Source of the DNA: Flavobacteriales bacterium
Lineage (GTDB): Bacteria > Bacteroidota > Bacteroidia > Flavobacteriales_D > Sanyastnellaceae
Assembly: GCA_029245065.1 (NCBI GenBank)
Contig: JAQWQB010000012.1
Coordinates: 1 to 35,860, forward strand
Reading direction: 5' to 3'
DNA: 35,860 nucleotides
In this document: positions 15,069 through 23,700 of the stretch, in pieces
Position numbering within the stretch: the first letter of the stretch is position 1
Layout: the number at the start of each line of letters is the position of its first letter
Made by a program: the position numbers and the translations under genes
The notes under the pieces: generated by a model
Database searches by the model: none
Seen by the model: the letters and a program-made list of their open reading frames with translations, nothing else
Told to the model about the DNA's origin: nothing

Positions 15069-15854
15069 CTATTTTCCTTTCTCCATCACAAAGGCGTCAA
15101 AACTTAGGTCTGGCCCCATGAATGCAGGATTGCCTTCCAACCCAGGTGTTCGTGCTGCCAAGTGATCGAAAACAATGCGCTTTTCTTTTGGGTCGAATTT
15201 CAGCGAAGTCATTACTTCATCTGCATACACCAATTCAAATCGTTTCGGACTGCCTTTGTCCATTTTGAAAATGGGAGCGCCAAAGCGTATTTTCCCTCCA
15301 TTGAACTGAAGTACTTCTATTACTTTTCTGCTGACCAAGGCATCTGCACCGTCCCATCCGAGTAACGTGTAATAAGTCTTTTTGCCTTTTTTGAGCTCAA
15401 TAATTTTGTAATAGAGAGCTCCTTGCCACTTTTCGGGTGTCAAGTATTTGTTGCCAACAGAAGCATTGAAATCGGTCTTGTCCATGAATTCTACCCAGTT
15501 GTAGATACCGTTTTTCGCATCGGTTACCTGTAGCATGAAGCAATGGTAGCCATGTGTTTGGTCCATCTTTGGGATGTTCCAATTAAAAAGTCGGAAGGAC
15601 TCATCGTTCGGTTTAAGAATAGACATGCTTTTCACCTTTGAGAAAGGGTAGTCGAATGCCCCGTCACTGTTCATGACGTCTATGATGGTCGTGCGCAATG
15701 AATCGTCATAGGCGCTCATGGCCTCGTCATTTCTGCACGAAGCCATTTGTTGTTGTAGGTCAACAATTCGTGTTTCCAATAGCTCCAAATTGGTTTGGGC
15801 ATTGAAGGCGAAACAGCCAAATAGGAGGGCAAATGTGAGACAAATTCGTACCAT
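15069..15854 (-). CDS. Secreted protein of unknown function, ended early by TAG
   Basis: A 261-residue product with a signal peptide ending FAFNAQ. The mature part includes FDYPFSKVKSMSILKPNDESFRLFNW, KTYYTLLGWDGADALVSRKVIEVL and KFDPKEKRIVFDHLAARTPG. I recall similar sequences as Bacteroidota periplasmic proteins of unknown function with a beta-rich fold. The start at 15854 (MVRICLT) gives a proper signal peptide; the frame is open 15 codons further upstream but without signal character. The coding frame continues past the TAG for 24 codons (see 14994-15068), so the original protein was probably about 286 residues. The upstream gene at 15917 ends 62 bases away in the same direction. Confidence 0.78.
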   Translation of the reverse strand: MVRICLTFALLFGCFAFNAQTNLELLETRIVDLQQQMASCRNDEAMSAYDDSLRTTIIDVMNSDGAFDYPFSKVKSMSILKPNDESFRLFNWNIPKMDQTHGYHCFMLQVTDAKNGIYNWVEFMDKTDFNASVGNKYLTPEKWQGALYYKIIELKKGKKTYYTLLGWDGADALVSRKVIEVLQFNGGKIRFGAPIFKMDKGSPKRFELVYADEVMTSLKFDPKEKRIVFDHLAARTPGLEGNPAFMGPDLSFDAFVMEKGK

Positions 15855-15916
15855 GCAATGATTACTTCTAATATCGTACCAAAGTAAACGGAAATACACC
15901 GAAGTTCTGATGTGGC

Positions 15917-16411
15917 TTAGTTCTTTTCTTCAGGAAGAAAGGTTGATGGTATAGCTACTCCGTTGGTGTTGTTCGCCCAAACAATGGAAGCGATCCACCA
16001 GCGATCAGCATGGTAGACCAGTTGAAACGAATTGATTCCTTGGTTACCGGTTTCGCCAATCTTCACCTCATACGTTTGCCAAGCTTGCGCAATGCCATTG
16101 TACTCATTGACCGTTAGGTTGATTGGTACTTCGCTGAACGACCCGGGAGTTGTTTTCTGAAAGAGGCGAACGAAATCTTCGAGGGCGAACGACTGCATGT
16201 GTGTACCCATTTGATCGTTTTCGCTGACCACCATGAAGTGGGCTGAACTGAGAAACAAGCCCCTGAACTTCTCCCAGTCTTGCTCTTCGGTCGACAGCAA
16301 TTCAAGCACTTCAGTTACAATTCCTTCAACAGAAGTGGTATTCGGATTCCATTTTTGGCTGAAAGCAACCGCTGAAAAAGAGAGAAACAGGCAGAGTAGG
16401 AGGGTACGCAT
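15917..16411 (-). CDS. Secreted NTF2-like (SnoaL/DUF4440-type) protein
   Basis: A 164-residue protein with a signal peptide ending AVAFSQ. The mature sequence fits an NTF2-like alpha+beta cone: an N-terminal helix (IVTEVLELLSTEEQDWEKFRGLF), a middle helix (LEDFVRLFQKT) and strands ending WQTYEVKIGETGNQGINSFQLVYHADRWWIASIVWAN. Such domains serve as small binding pockets or simple enzymes; no catalytic residues can be assigned. It is probably transcribed with the downstream gene at 15069-15854. Confidence 0.78.
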   Translation of the reverse strand: MRTLLLCLFLSFSAVAFSQKWNPNTTSVEGIVTEVLELLSTEEQDWEKFRGLFLSSAHFMVVSENDQMGTHMQSFALEDFVRLFQKTTPGSFSEVPINLTVNEYNGIAQAWQTYEVKIGETGNQGINSFQLVYHADRWWIASIVWANNTNGVAIPSTFLPEEKN

Positions 16412-16446
16412 GGTGTTTTTTTGAAAGGTACAAGAAGTTTTGAGGC

Positions 16447-16472
16447 AAAAAAAAAGGGCCGAAGCCCTTTTT
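16447..16472 (-). terminator. Terminator after the ferredoxin gene
   Basis: On the minus strand AAAAAGGGC-TTCG-GCCCTTTTT forms a stem with a UUCG tetraloop, followed by further T. It begins at the ferredoxin stop codon. Confidence 0.9.
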
Positions 16473-16473
16473 A

Positions 16474-16818
16474 CAAATGCATAAATTCTTTTTTACCGAG
16501 CAGTTGCTCTTCCGTTTCCCTGTGGTCGGGGTCATCTACGCAACAGTCAACCGGACAAACCGCAGCGCATTGTGGTTCATCGTGAAAACCAACACATTCG
16601 GTGCATTTATCCGTAACTATATAATAGACATCCATGTCTACAGGCTCATTTTCTTCGTTTGAGTCCTTTTCAGAACCATTCAGTAGTGTGATCACTCCTG
16701 ATAAACCAGTTCCGTCAGCATAAGACCATTCCGCACCGCCTTCATAAATAGCGTTGTTCGGACATTCTGGTTCGCATGCACCGCAGTTGATGCATTCATC
16801 TGTAATAATTATTGCCAT
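16474..16818 (-). CDS. 4Fe-4S dicluster ferredoxin
   Basis: A 115-residue electron carrier (stop codon at 16471-16473). Cluster motif 1 is C9-x2-C12-x2-C15-x3-C19 (CINCGACEPEC) and motif 2 is C72-x2-C75-x8-C84-x3-C88 (CTECVGFHDEPQCAAVC), with extra Cys92 and Cys93. The acidic 40-residue insert between them is usual in Bacteroidota versions. Start: ATG at 16818 (MAIIITDEC) as in the family. The in-frame extension to 16854 adds 12 unrelated residues and runs into the promoter. It is divergent from an acyl-CoA reductase, a pairing I recall from many Flavobacteriales. Confidence 0.94.
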
Positions 16819-16859
16819 GTCGCAACTTAACTTGTTTGTACTTTTGCACCACAAATATA
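16812..16859. promoter_or_regulatory. Face-to-face promoters for ferredoxin and acyl-CoA reductase
   Basis: Plus strand: TACTTTTG (16839-16846), a perfect -7 box, 24 bases after TTG (16812-16814). Minus strand: TATATTTG (16859-16852), also perfect, 33 bases before the ferredoxin ATG, with no clear TTG upstream. The two boxes converge over about 20 bases, so the polymerases would compete and the transcripts would overlap slightly. Confidence 0.6.
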
Positions 16860-16900
16860 CGTCACATTCGCCGCACGTTAAGGTGAAAAAGATTCAAAAT

Positions 16901-17953
16901 ATGCAACTGCAACAACGAAAAGACCTCTTTGTTCGAATTGGAGCCCTTCTTAAAACCCTTTCTAAGCCTTCAGAAGAACGCGTTGGGGATGCTTTTAGCA
17001 ATCAATTGGATTTGGATGAAATGGATGGGGTGATCAATCTTGAAGTGAGGCACAACGGATGGTTCACCAAAGAGAATATTCGCCAATCTTTTGCTGCTTG
17101 GGGTGAGGTGTTGACTGCAGAAAAGCTTGACAAGTGGCTTGCGAACTACTCCTTCGCTGAAAGTGAAACACCAAAAAAGGTAGGGCTCATTCTTGCGGGG
17201 AATATTCCCATGGTAGGATTCCATGATGTGATGAGTGTAATTCTTTCGGGCAATTGTGCGCAAGTGAAACTCTCCAGAGATGACGCGCGGTTATTGCCTT
17301 CTGTGATGGGCATGGCGCTCCAGTTGGAACCGAAACTGAAGGAGTACATTGAGTTTGTTCCGGGTAAACTCAGTGGTTTTGATGCTGTCATTGCAACAGG
17401 GAGCAACAATACGTCAAGGTATTTTGAATTGTATTTTGGAAAGGTGCCGAACATTATCCGAAAGAATAGAAGCAGTGTGGCGGTTGTTCAAGGAAATGAA
17501 ACGAAAGAAGAACTCGAACTTTTGGGGCATGACATCTTCTCTTATTTTGGTTTGGGATGTAGGAATGTTACCAACGTCATGATGCCACGCGATTTCAACT
17601 TGGATCGCGTTTTTGAGGGGCTTTTTCCGTTCAAGGAAATCGTGAATCATAACAAATACGCCAACAACTACGACTACCACAAGGCGCTCTGGTTGCTGAA
17701 TAACGAGCAGTTACTGGAAAATGGTTTCATTTTGGTGAAGGAAGATACCGCATTGGTGAGCCCGGTTGGTTCCTTGTTCATTCAGCGCTACGATGACCTG
17801 TCTGAGGTGGAGAAGTACATTGAAGAATACACCAACGATATTCAAGTGGTGGTAGGGCGAAATTATGTGCCTTTCGGTCAAGCTCAATGTCCAGAATTAT
17901 GGGACTATGCAGATGGGGTAGATACCCTGGCCTTCCTTTCTTCGCTTGCTTAG
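16901..17953 (+). CDS. LuxC-family acyl-CoA reductase
   Basis: A 350-residue protein of the acyl-CoA reductase (LuxC) family, related to NAD(P)-dependent aldehyde dehydrogenases. Visible features are VGLILAGNIPMVGFHDVMSV (nucleotide-binding start), IATGSNNTSRYFELYFGKVP, and IFSYFGLGCRNVTNVMMP, where the Cys in GLGCRNV is the likely catalytic thiol. It would reduce an acyl-CoA to an aldehyde; the acyl chain is unknown. The ATG at 16901 (MQLQQRKDLF) is the family-like start; the long upstream extension to 16754 is antisense to the ferredoxin gene. Its promoter at 16839 leaves a leader of about 50 bases. Confidence 0.9.
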   Translation: MQLQQRKDLFVRIGALLKTLSKPSEERVGDAFSNQLDLDEMDGVINLEVRHNGWFTKENIRQSFAAWGEVLTAEKLDKWLANYSFAESETPKKVGLILAGNIPMVGFHDVMSVILSGNCAQVKLSRDDARLLPSVMGMALQLEPKLKEYIEFVPGKLSGFDAVIATGSNNTSRYFELYFGKVPNIIRKNRSSVAVVQGNETKEELELLGHDIFSYFGLGCRNVTNVMMPRDFNLDRVFEGLFPFKEIVNHNKYANNYDYHKALWLLNNEQLLENGFILVKEDTALVSPVGSLFIQRYDDLSEVEKYIEEYTNDIQVVVGRNYVPFGQAQCPELWDYADGVDTLAFLSSLA

Positions 17954-18010
17954 AATTGAAAGGATTGAGAAAACTTGGAATGAAAAGAAGTTAAATCGCA
18001 CACCAAAACC

Positions 18011-18041
18011 TTGAGCAAGCAATTTGAATAGTGTATTTTTA
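18011..18041 (+). promoter_or_regulatory. Promoter of the DUF4249-like gene
   Basis: TTG (18011-18013), 20 bases, TATTTTTA (18034-18041), 6 bases before the ATG. The upstream part TTGAGCAA-x-CAA recurs before the gene at 19241. Confidence 0.5.
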
Positions 18042-18047
18042 CCGCTT

Positions 18048-19163
18048 ATGTTGAGGAATATTAAAGTCGCGTGTTGCGCAATCTTAGTTGGAGGAGTTGT
18101 TGGTTGTTCTACAGATGTGGAATTGAACGCTCCCTATGATTCAAAGACCATTGTTTTCGGTTTGCTGGAAGCAGATGCTGATACACAGTGGGTTAAGATC
18201 AATAGAACGTGGCTGGGTGAAGGCAATAACTTGGATTACGCGGCTATTAGAGATTCTTCTGAATACCAAGAAGGTGAGTTCGTAGGAACCATTAACGAAA
18301 TTGTGAATGGAGGAGTGGTTAATTCATTCACCATCCAAGATACATTGCTCGACAATAAGGACGAAGATGGAATTTTCTTCGCCCCACAGCATACAGCTTA
18401 TTACATCGCTACTCCTTCAGGACTGAACGATGAAGCTGATTACAGCATCGAATTGGACTTCACGAACAAGGACGATGTTTCTTCTTCCACCAACATGATC
18501 AACACAGTTCCCGGTGCCATCACGTTTCCACCTCAAGGAAACCCTGAGTTCCAAATGAGCTGGGCCAATGTTACTGGAGTTGCTAACGTGGTCTACTTCG
18601 ATCCGATCTTCAAATGGACTTCAAGCGCCAATGCTTCCAGATATGAAGCGGCTCTTACAGTTTACATCGTTGAAAATGTATGGAACGATTTAGCACATAC
18701 GGACTTGGTCAGCTCAACACCACGTCAGCTAGAATGGTTCTTAGGTAGTGAAACAGCTACTGGTCAACAAGGACAAACGATTAACATGAAGGTTGAAGGA
18801 CGTGGTTTCTATTCGTTCTTGAACTCACGCTTGACAGCTGATCCATTCGTTACCAGAGAGATTGGAATTTGGGATGAAGAAGAACAATTTGTACGTGCCT
18901 TTGATTTCACATTGACCATTGCAAACGATGAGTTAGCAACTTACTTGGCTATCAATGAACCGGTTACGAATATCGTACAAGAACGCCCAGAATACACCAA
19001 CATTAACAATGGACTGGGATTGTGGGCTAGTCGCTCTGAAGAAAAGGCAGTTGGTATTGGTTTTACTACGGGTACCATGAGAGCGCTTCAACAAAGTGAT
19101 TTAACGCAAGGACTGAACTTCTGTAGTCCGAACCCATTCGACGACGAATTAGGTTGTCAATAA
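18048..19163 (+). CDS. DUF4249-like outer-membrane lipoprotein
   Basis: A 371-residue lipoprotein with lipobox GVVGC (Cys at about residue 20). The N-terminal region CSTDVELNAPYDSKTIVFGLLEADADTQWVKINRTWLG is characteristic of the DUF4249 family, beta-rich surface or periplasmic proteins of Bacteroidota, often near TonB receptors. There is no TonB receptor beside it here, and the function is unknown. The start ATG at 18048 is chosen for the signal peptide; an in-frame TTG at 18024 lies inside the promoter. Its very short predicted leader makes a leaderless mRNA possible. Confidence 0.82.
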   Translation: MLRNIKVACCAILVGGVVGCSTDVELNAPYDSKTIVFGLLEADADTQWVKINRTWLGEGNNLDYAAIRDSSEYQEGEFVGTINEIVNGGVVNSFTIQDTLLDNKDEDGIFFAPQHTAYYIATPSGLNDEADYSIELDFTNKDDVSSSTNMINTVPGAITFPPQGNPEFQMSWANVTGVANVVYFDPIFKWTSSANASRYEAALTVYIVENVWNDLAHTDLVSSTPRQLEWFLGSETATGQQGQTINMKVEGRGFYSFLNSRLTADPFVTREIGIWDEEEQFVRAFDFTLTIANDELATYLAINEPVTNIVQERPEYTNINNGLGLWASRSEEKAVGIGFTTGTMRALQQSDLTQGLNFCSPNPFDDELGCQ

Positions 19164-19208
19164 GGCTTTTACAGCCCCCAACGTGAATATCTATTTACCG
19201 CTTAAAGC

Positions 19209-19236
19209 TTGAGCAATCAAACTCATAGTACTTTCG
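19209..19236 (+). promoter_or_regulatory. Promoter abutting the STAS-like gene
   Basis: TTG (19209-19211), 17 bases, TACTTTCG (19229-19236), with the ATG 4 bases after the box. It shares TTGAGCAA-x-CAA and a downstream ATAGT with the promoter at 18011. Confidence 0.5.
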
Positions 19237-19240
19237 TGCT

Positions 19241-19690
19241 ATGTTCAATGAGAAACTTGATGAATTGGAAGACTTTCGAAGCGAGACGCCCCAGGCGTTC
19301 TTTCGTTTTGCGGACGGTATTCTAAGGATTTCCATCAAGTCAGAAATGATCATTGATTTAAGAACCATTGAACGAATTGAACACTTCCGAAGAGAAATGA
19401 CGGTCGGCTGGGAAATCCCTGTTCTGATAGAAGTTCCCAATGACCGATTGCTACTCGACACAGAAGCTTTCCGTTACATGTTCTCAGAAAAGGGAATGGA
19501 AGGCTGTTTGGCGAAAGCGATTGTTGTGAACGCTCCCTTGCGGATTTTCCTGCGAAACTTTACCGCATTGTTTCAGTTTGCCACCCAAACATTTCGAGTG
19601 TTTAGAAGCAAAAGCGAAGCCCATCTCTGGTTGTTCGAATTCCTACCGAAGGAGGAGGAGTCTAGCGAACAATTCTCAAATTTTGTTTGA
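19241..19690 (+). CDS. STAS/SEC14-like small protein
   Basis: A 149-residue soluble protein. A beta-alpha pattern with FFRFADGILRISIKSEMIIDL, then EIPVLIEVPNDRLLLDTEAF, then AKAIVVNAPLRIFLRNFTALFQF and FRVFRSKSEAHLWLFEF matches the layout of SpoIIAA/SEC14-like proteins of Bacteroidota, in which a strand-helix core precedes an 'xxVxSPxxRxxxNFFxxFxKPxxPxxxFxxxxEAxxWL' segment (recall). The ligand or partner is unknown. Its last 29 bases overlap the 3' end of the convergent T9SS cargo gene. Confidence 0.7.
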   Translation: MFNEKLDELEDFRSETPQAFFRFADGILRISIKSEMIIDLRTIERIEHFRREMTVGWEIPVLIEVPNDRLLLDTEAFRYMFSEKGMEGCLAKAIVVNAPLRIFLRNFTALFQFATQTFRVFRSKSEAHLWLFEFLPKEEESSEQFSNFV

Positions 19691-20702
19691 ACACATTGTC
19701 TGCTAATTGAATGGTGACAATGTAATTACCTGTGCTGAGGTGTGATATGACATAAGCACCTTGGCCTTTACTGGTGAAGACCTCTCTTCCTGACATGTCA
19801 TAAAGAGTGACCTTTTCAGGAACGGTAGTGCTTTTAATTTCGAAGTATTCAGAAGCAATAGAAGGGTAGAGAACTGGAGAAATCACACTCACTTCCGCTA
19901 CATTTTCAGCTATTTCTTCGTCCAAGTAAGTGATTGAATTGACCTGACCGAATGTTTCAGTGACTTGAAGTACCGGCACGCCTTCGCCTTCTGCCAACCA
20001 CGTGTACTCCGTACTGGTGCGTTCAAAGGCAAACGACTGTCCGAGTAAGTCAATGTAAATGGAGTCTTCTGCGGCAATTTCAGTACGTACACGTAGTGTT
20101 TCGTAGCTTCCCAATGGGGTAATCAACGTGCCGTACCCGTCAACTTCATACGTTCTATCCTGTTCTAAGAAGTAAGCACCTAACGTGGGAACTGAAACAT
20201 TCCATTCAGAATAAGAACTCCCCGTGTTCCCGAATGCAAGAGGGAAGTCGTAAACGTTGTCAACAGGGTCGGTTACGGCCGCCACTGGAATTGAGTTGAT
20301 GGTAGCTCCGTAGCCTACAATGGTATATGCCGAAGCATCATTTTGGTAGAATACGTAGAATTCATCAAAGGTGATTCCACCACCGGTGTCGAATCCGTCT
20401 GTGTTAATGGCATGATCAGCTAAGTGATCTTGGTCGAACGGATTGTTAAACAAGAACTGGTAGGAAAAAGGAGCGTCTCCAACCTCCACATAATTTCGTG
20501 GTGTTACACCTGTACTTTCAAGATTGGCGTAGTCCCACGTGTAATCTTCTCCCGTTTCTGAGAAATCGAAATCATTGATCAGCGCGCCGCTACTCAATGG
20601 GTAAGACGTTCCAGCCGTCGGCATATCGGAATCGTCAATGGTAATTTGTCCGAGAACTGAAGATGAAAAGGCGAGGAGTCCGGCGAAAAGAAGTACACGC
20701 AT
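19662..20702 (-). CDS. Secreted protein with type IX secretion sorting domain
   Basis: A 346-residue protein with a signal peptide ending SSVLGQ. The C-terminal 75 residues form a type A sorting domain: VLYPSIASEYFEIKS, EKVTLYDMSGREVF, GAYVISHLSTGNYIVTI, ending FKQNLRIVR. It should cross the outer membrane by the type IX system and be attached or released with loss of the domain. The mature region has no catalytic motif I recognise. It starts 2 bases after the tamB stop codon, so the two are almost certainly one transcript. The 3' end overlaps the convergent gene. Confidence 0.92.
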   Translation of the reverse strand: MRVLLFAGLLAFSSSVLGQITIDDSDMPTAGTSYPLSSGALINDFDFSETGEDYTWDYANLESTGVTPRNYVEVGDAPFSYQFLFNNPFDQDHLADHAINTDGFDTGGGITFDEFYVFYQNDASAYTIVGYGATINSIPVAAVTDPVDNVYDFPLAFGNTGSSYSEWNVSVPTLGAYFLEQDRTYEVDGYGTLITPLGSYETLRVRTEIAAEDSIYIDLLGQSFAFERTSTEYTWLAEGEGVPVLQVTETFGQVNSITYLDEEIAENVAEVSVISPVLYPSIASEYFEIKSTTVPEKVTLYDMSGREVFTSKGQGAYVISHLSTGNYIVTIQLADNVFKQNLRIVR

Positions 20703-20704
20703 GA

Positions 20705-23700
20705 TTAATTTGATTTTGAGGAATTTTCAGAAAGGTGAAATAACTCGTACAAGTTATCAAATTCTTGCTGGTAAACAATCCCCAAGCCTTGTGTATATCT
20801 GCTTTGTTGGGTGTTAGCAAGCTCGTTTTCATTGCTTTCGTTGTACACGATCAGCCGCAATTTCCCATCGTCGGTCATTTTGTATTCAATGCGAATATCT
20901 CCGATCAAACTGTTCGGGTTTTCCCCAGCCTCAGAATTTTGTGCATGGGTCACCCCAAAGCTTCCGCTAATTAGCAGTCGCTCATTGAAGAGCTGCGTAC
21001 TTAGGGCAACTGCCAGTTCTTCATTCGAAATTTCGTCGCCAGGAGAGTAGTTCACACCGATGTCGAAATCATCCGATATTTGGGAAAGCCAGTTACTAAG
21101 TTGGGCAGAGATAAGCTCCGTAGAGTTTTCGGCGAGACCAATGCTGGTATTCGTCTTGGCAATGTCAGGAGGAGATAAGAACCTTCGCAATACCAACAGA
21201 GAAAAGGCCTGCTTATTCATTTCTTGCTCTGTACTAATGGCGCTGGCCACTCTACTTTTGGTGAGTTCGTCCGAACTTGGAAGGGCAATGTCGAAATCAA
21301 TATTCGGGTTCATCAGTTTTCCGTCCAAATTCATGAAGAGGTTTACTGGAACGCGCTGCTTGTACTGATCAGATTCTTCCGGCATGAGATCGTACAATGA
21401 TGTATTGAGTCTGTAAATAGCCTGCAGGTCTATGTCTGCTGCAAGCGGATCTCCAAACCAGGAGATTTTCCCGCCAGGTTCTACGTCAAACTCCTTGTTG
21501 ATGAGGTTTTTAAGCGTGAATAAGTACCGGCCTTCAAGCACAAAAATATCTCCGTACATGTTGAATGTACTAAGGTTGTTGATGACCATGTTGATGTGTC
21601 CTTGCCCTTTTCCAGACATTTTGTCTCCAACCACATCATCGAAAATGATATTGAAGTTGGCTTCAGGTGTGATATCCAATTCGAGGTTCATGCTGATTCC
21701 GGATAAATCAACTTCTTGTTCTTCAATGACTTGTTCGTCTTTGTCTACGAAGGTGATGAACTCTTCAAAGGTCACATCTTCGGACCCCCCAAGTGGCATG
21801 GAAATAGTGGTTCCTTTTTCTGTTTTGATGTTCACGTCAATCATCAGGTCTTTGTCTGCGCCAAAGACGTTGACGTAGCCTGTTCCATAAGCTTTTCCGT
21901 AATAGAGTGCGTTTTGCGTTTCATCTGTGTTTAAGCACATGAAAGGCGATTCTTCCATGTCTAAGTACACGTCGAAGTTCCAATCCTTGAAGTTGTCGTG
22001 AATAATGGTTCCGACGGCATAGGCGCTGTTGTCATCCTCATCATTGATGCGGATGTAATCGAGGGTAAACATGTCGGGATAGATGCCCGCACTCTGATTT
22101 AAGTAATACGTTGTGTTGAGGTAATCTACCTTAAAGGATGCGTCTTCAAAGGTGGCTTTCCCTTGTAATTGCGGCGATTCAAGCTTACCTGTGATTTCAA
22201 TATCTCCAGTAATCGCCCCGTTGATGTTTGATATGCCTTCGGGAATTAATCCGTTCAGGAATGCCAACGGTTGACTATTCAATTCTGCAAGAAGGTCAAG
22301 GGGAGAATCTTCATTGTCAGGGGAGTAGAAGCCTTCAAATGTGATCTTATCCAACTCTTCTCGGGATATGTTTCCGTCTATTTGCAAGCGCCTTTTCACC
22401 TTGTCCCAATCGCTTTCTGCCGAAATATCTCCAATGAGGTAGTCATTCAAATGATAGTCTAAGATGTCTAGGTTACTGGCGAGGATGGTTTTTCCGTACA
22501 GGTCCTTGACACTAAGGAAGCCGGTGATAACGCCCGTTTGGGTAATTCCAGCCGAGGCGAGCACAGGATCAAGAAAGGCGATCTGTACATCTTTCAGTTC
22601 TGCTTTCATCTCGTCTTCTGGGTCGTCACTTATGGTTCCGAAGAGTTTAATGACCTGGTTGTCGTGAGACAGATTTAATAGGTCAATGGCGATGAGGTCG
22701 TCGTGCAGTGAAATGGTTGTTGTGTCTTGTAGCAACCATTGATCGTTGGCATACCAAATGGAGGCGTTGTTCAGACGTGTTTCGACATGCGTACTTGATA
22801 CAATTTCAGACTCAACCAACAGGTCTCCTCGGAGTAAATCTGCCTCTTCGCCCCATGTTAAATTGGAGTAAATAGTATCTCTTTCGTTCCGCATGTCGAG
22901 GCTAACTGCGTTGAACTTGCTTGCCCCGCCTATGCTGAGTTGATCGCTTAGTACGGTAAGGTAGAGCGACTCGTCAGGCCTACTGATATCAATGGTTAAG
23001 GTGTCTAGCGTGTATCGCTTGTACGAAATATGGTTGGTGGTGAAAATCCCCTCGAAGGTCCCGGTCTTGTCATTCATGTTAATGGCAAGTCTGCTTCCCG
23101 AAGCCAGTTCAAGTTCTGGCGCCAGGAGTTGGGAGACGAGTTCGAAATTGTGAATGTTCAGCACCATTTGGAAGTCTTCAGGTAGCCGAGACTCCTTGGT
23201 TTCGGACACCACATAATGTGGAATCGCATCAGAAATAATTTCTTCAACTCCTGCAACCAAGCCTTTTAGGTTGAATTTTCCTTGCAATTGACCTGAGGCT
23301 AGGTCAGATGTCAAAGTGAACGATTTACCACTGGCTGTTTGTGCCAGGTCCAGTGTCAGGTTTTCAATGGGGTATTCGCTTTGTGCTGTGCAAATGAGGA
23401 CGTCGGTACCTTCCAAACTACCGTTGATTTGATCGAGATCTATTCCGCGTGATTTGATTCTGAAATCGCCCGAAAGACTCGTGTAGTCTGGTAAGTCGAC
23501 TAAATTCAGCGCTGGCGGATTGAGGTGTGTGATTTCAGTAGAGAAATCCAGGTAAGGTAGTTTTTCCGAAAAATCGACAATACCGTCGAAGGTAAGCTGA
23601 ACGTTGGGGTCAATGATGCCAAGTTTCCCTTCGAAGAAATTTTGCTTGAATTGTCCAGAAGTCTTGATTCGCTTGTATTCGTAGTCTTTGACCGTGATTG

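Noticed and set aside
16754-16900. 49-residue N-terminal extension of the acyl-CoA reductase
   Set aside because: It is antisense to the ferredoxin coding region and crosses the promoter. The family start is at 16901.
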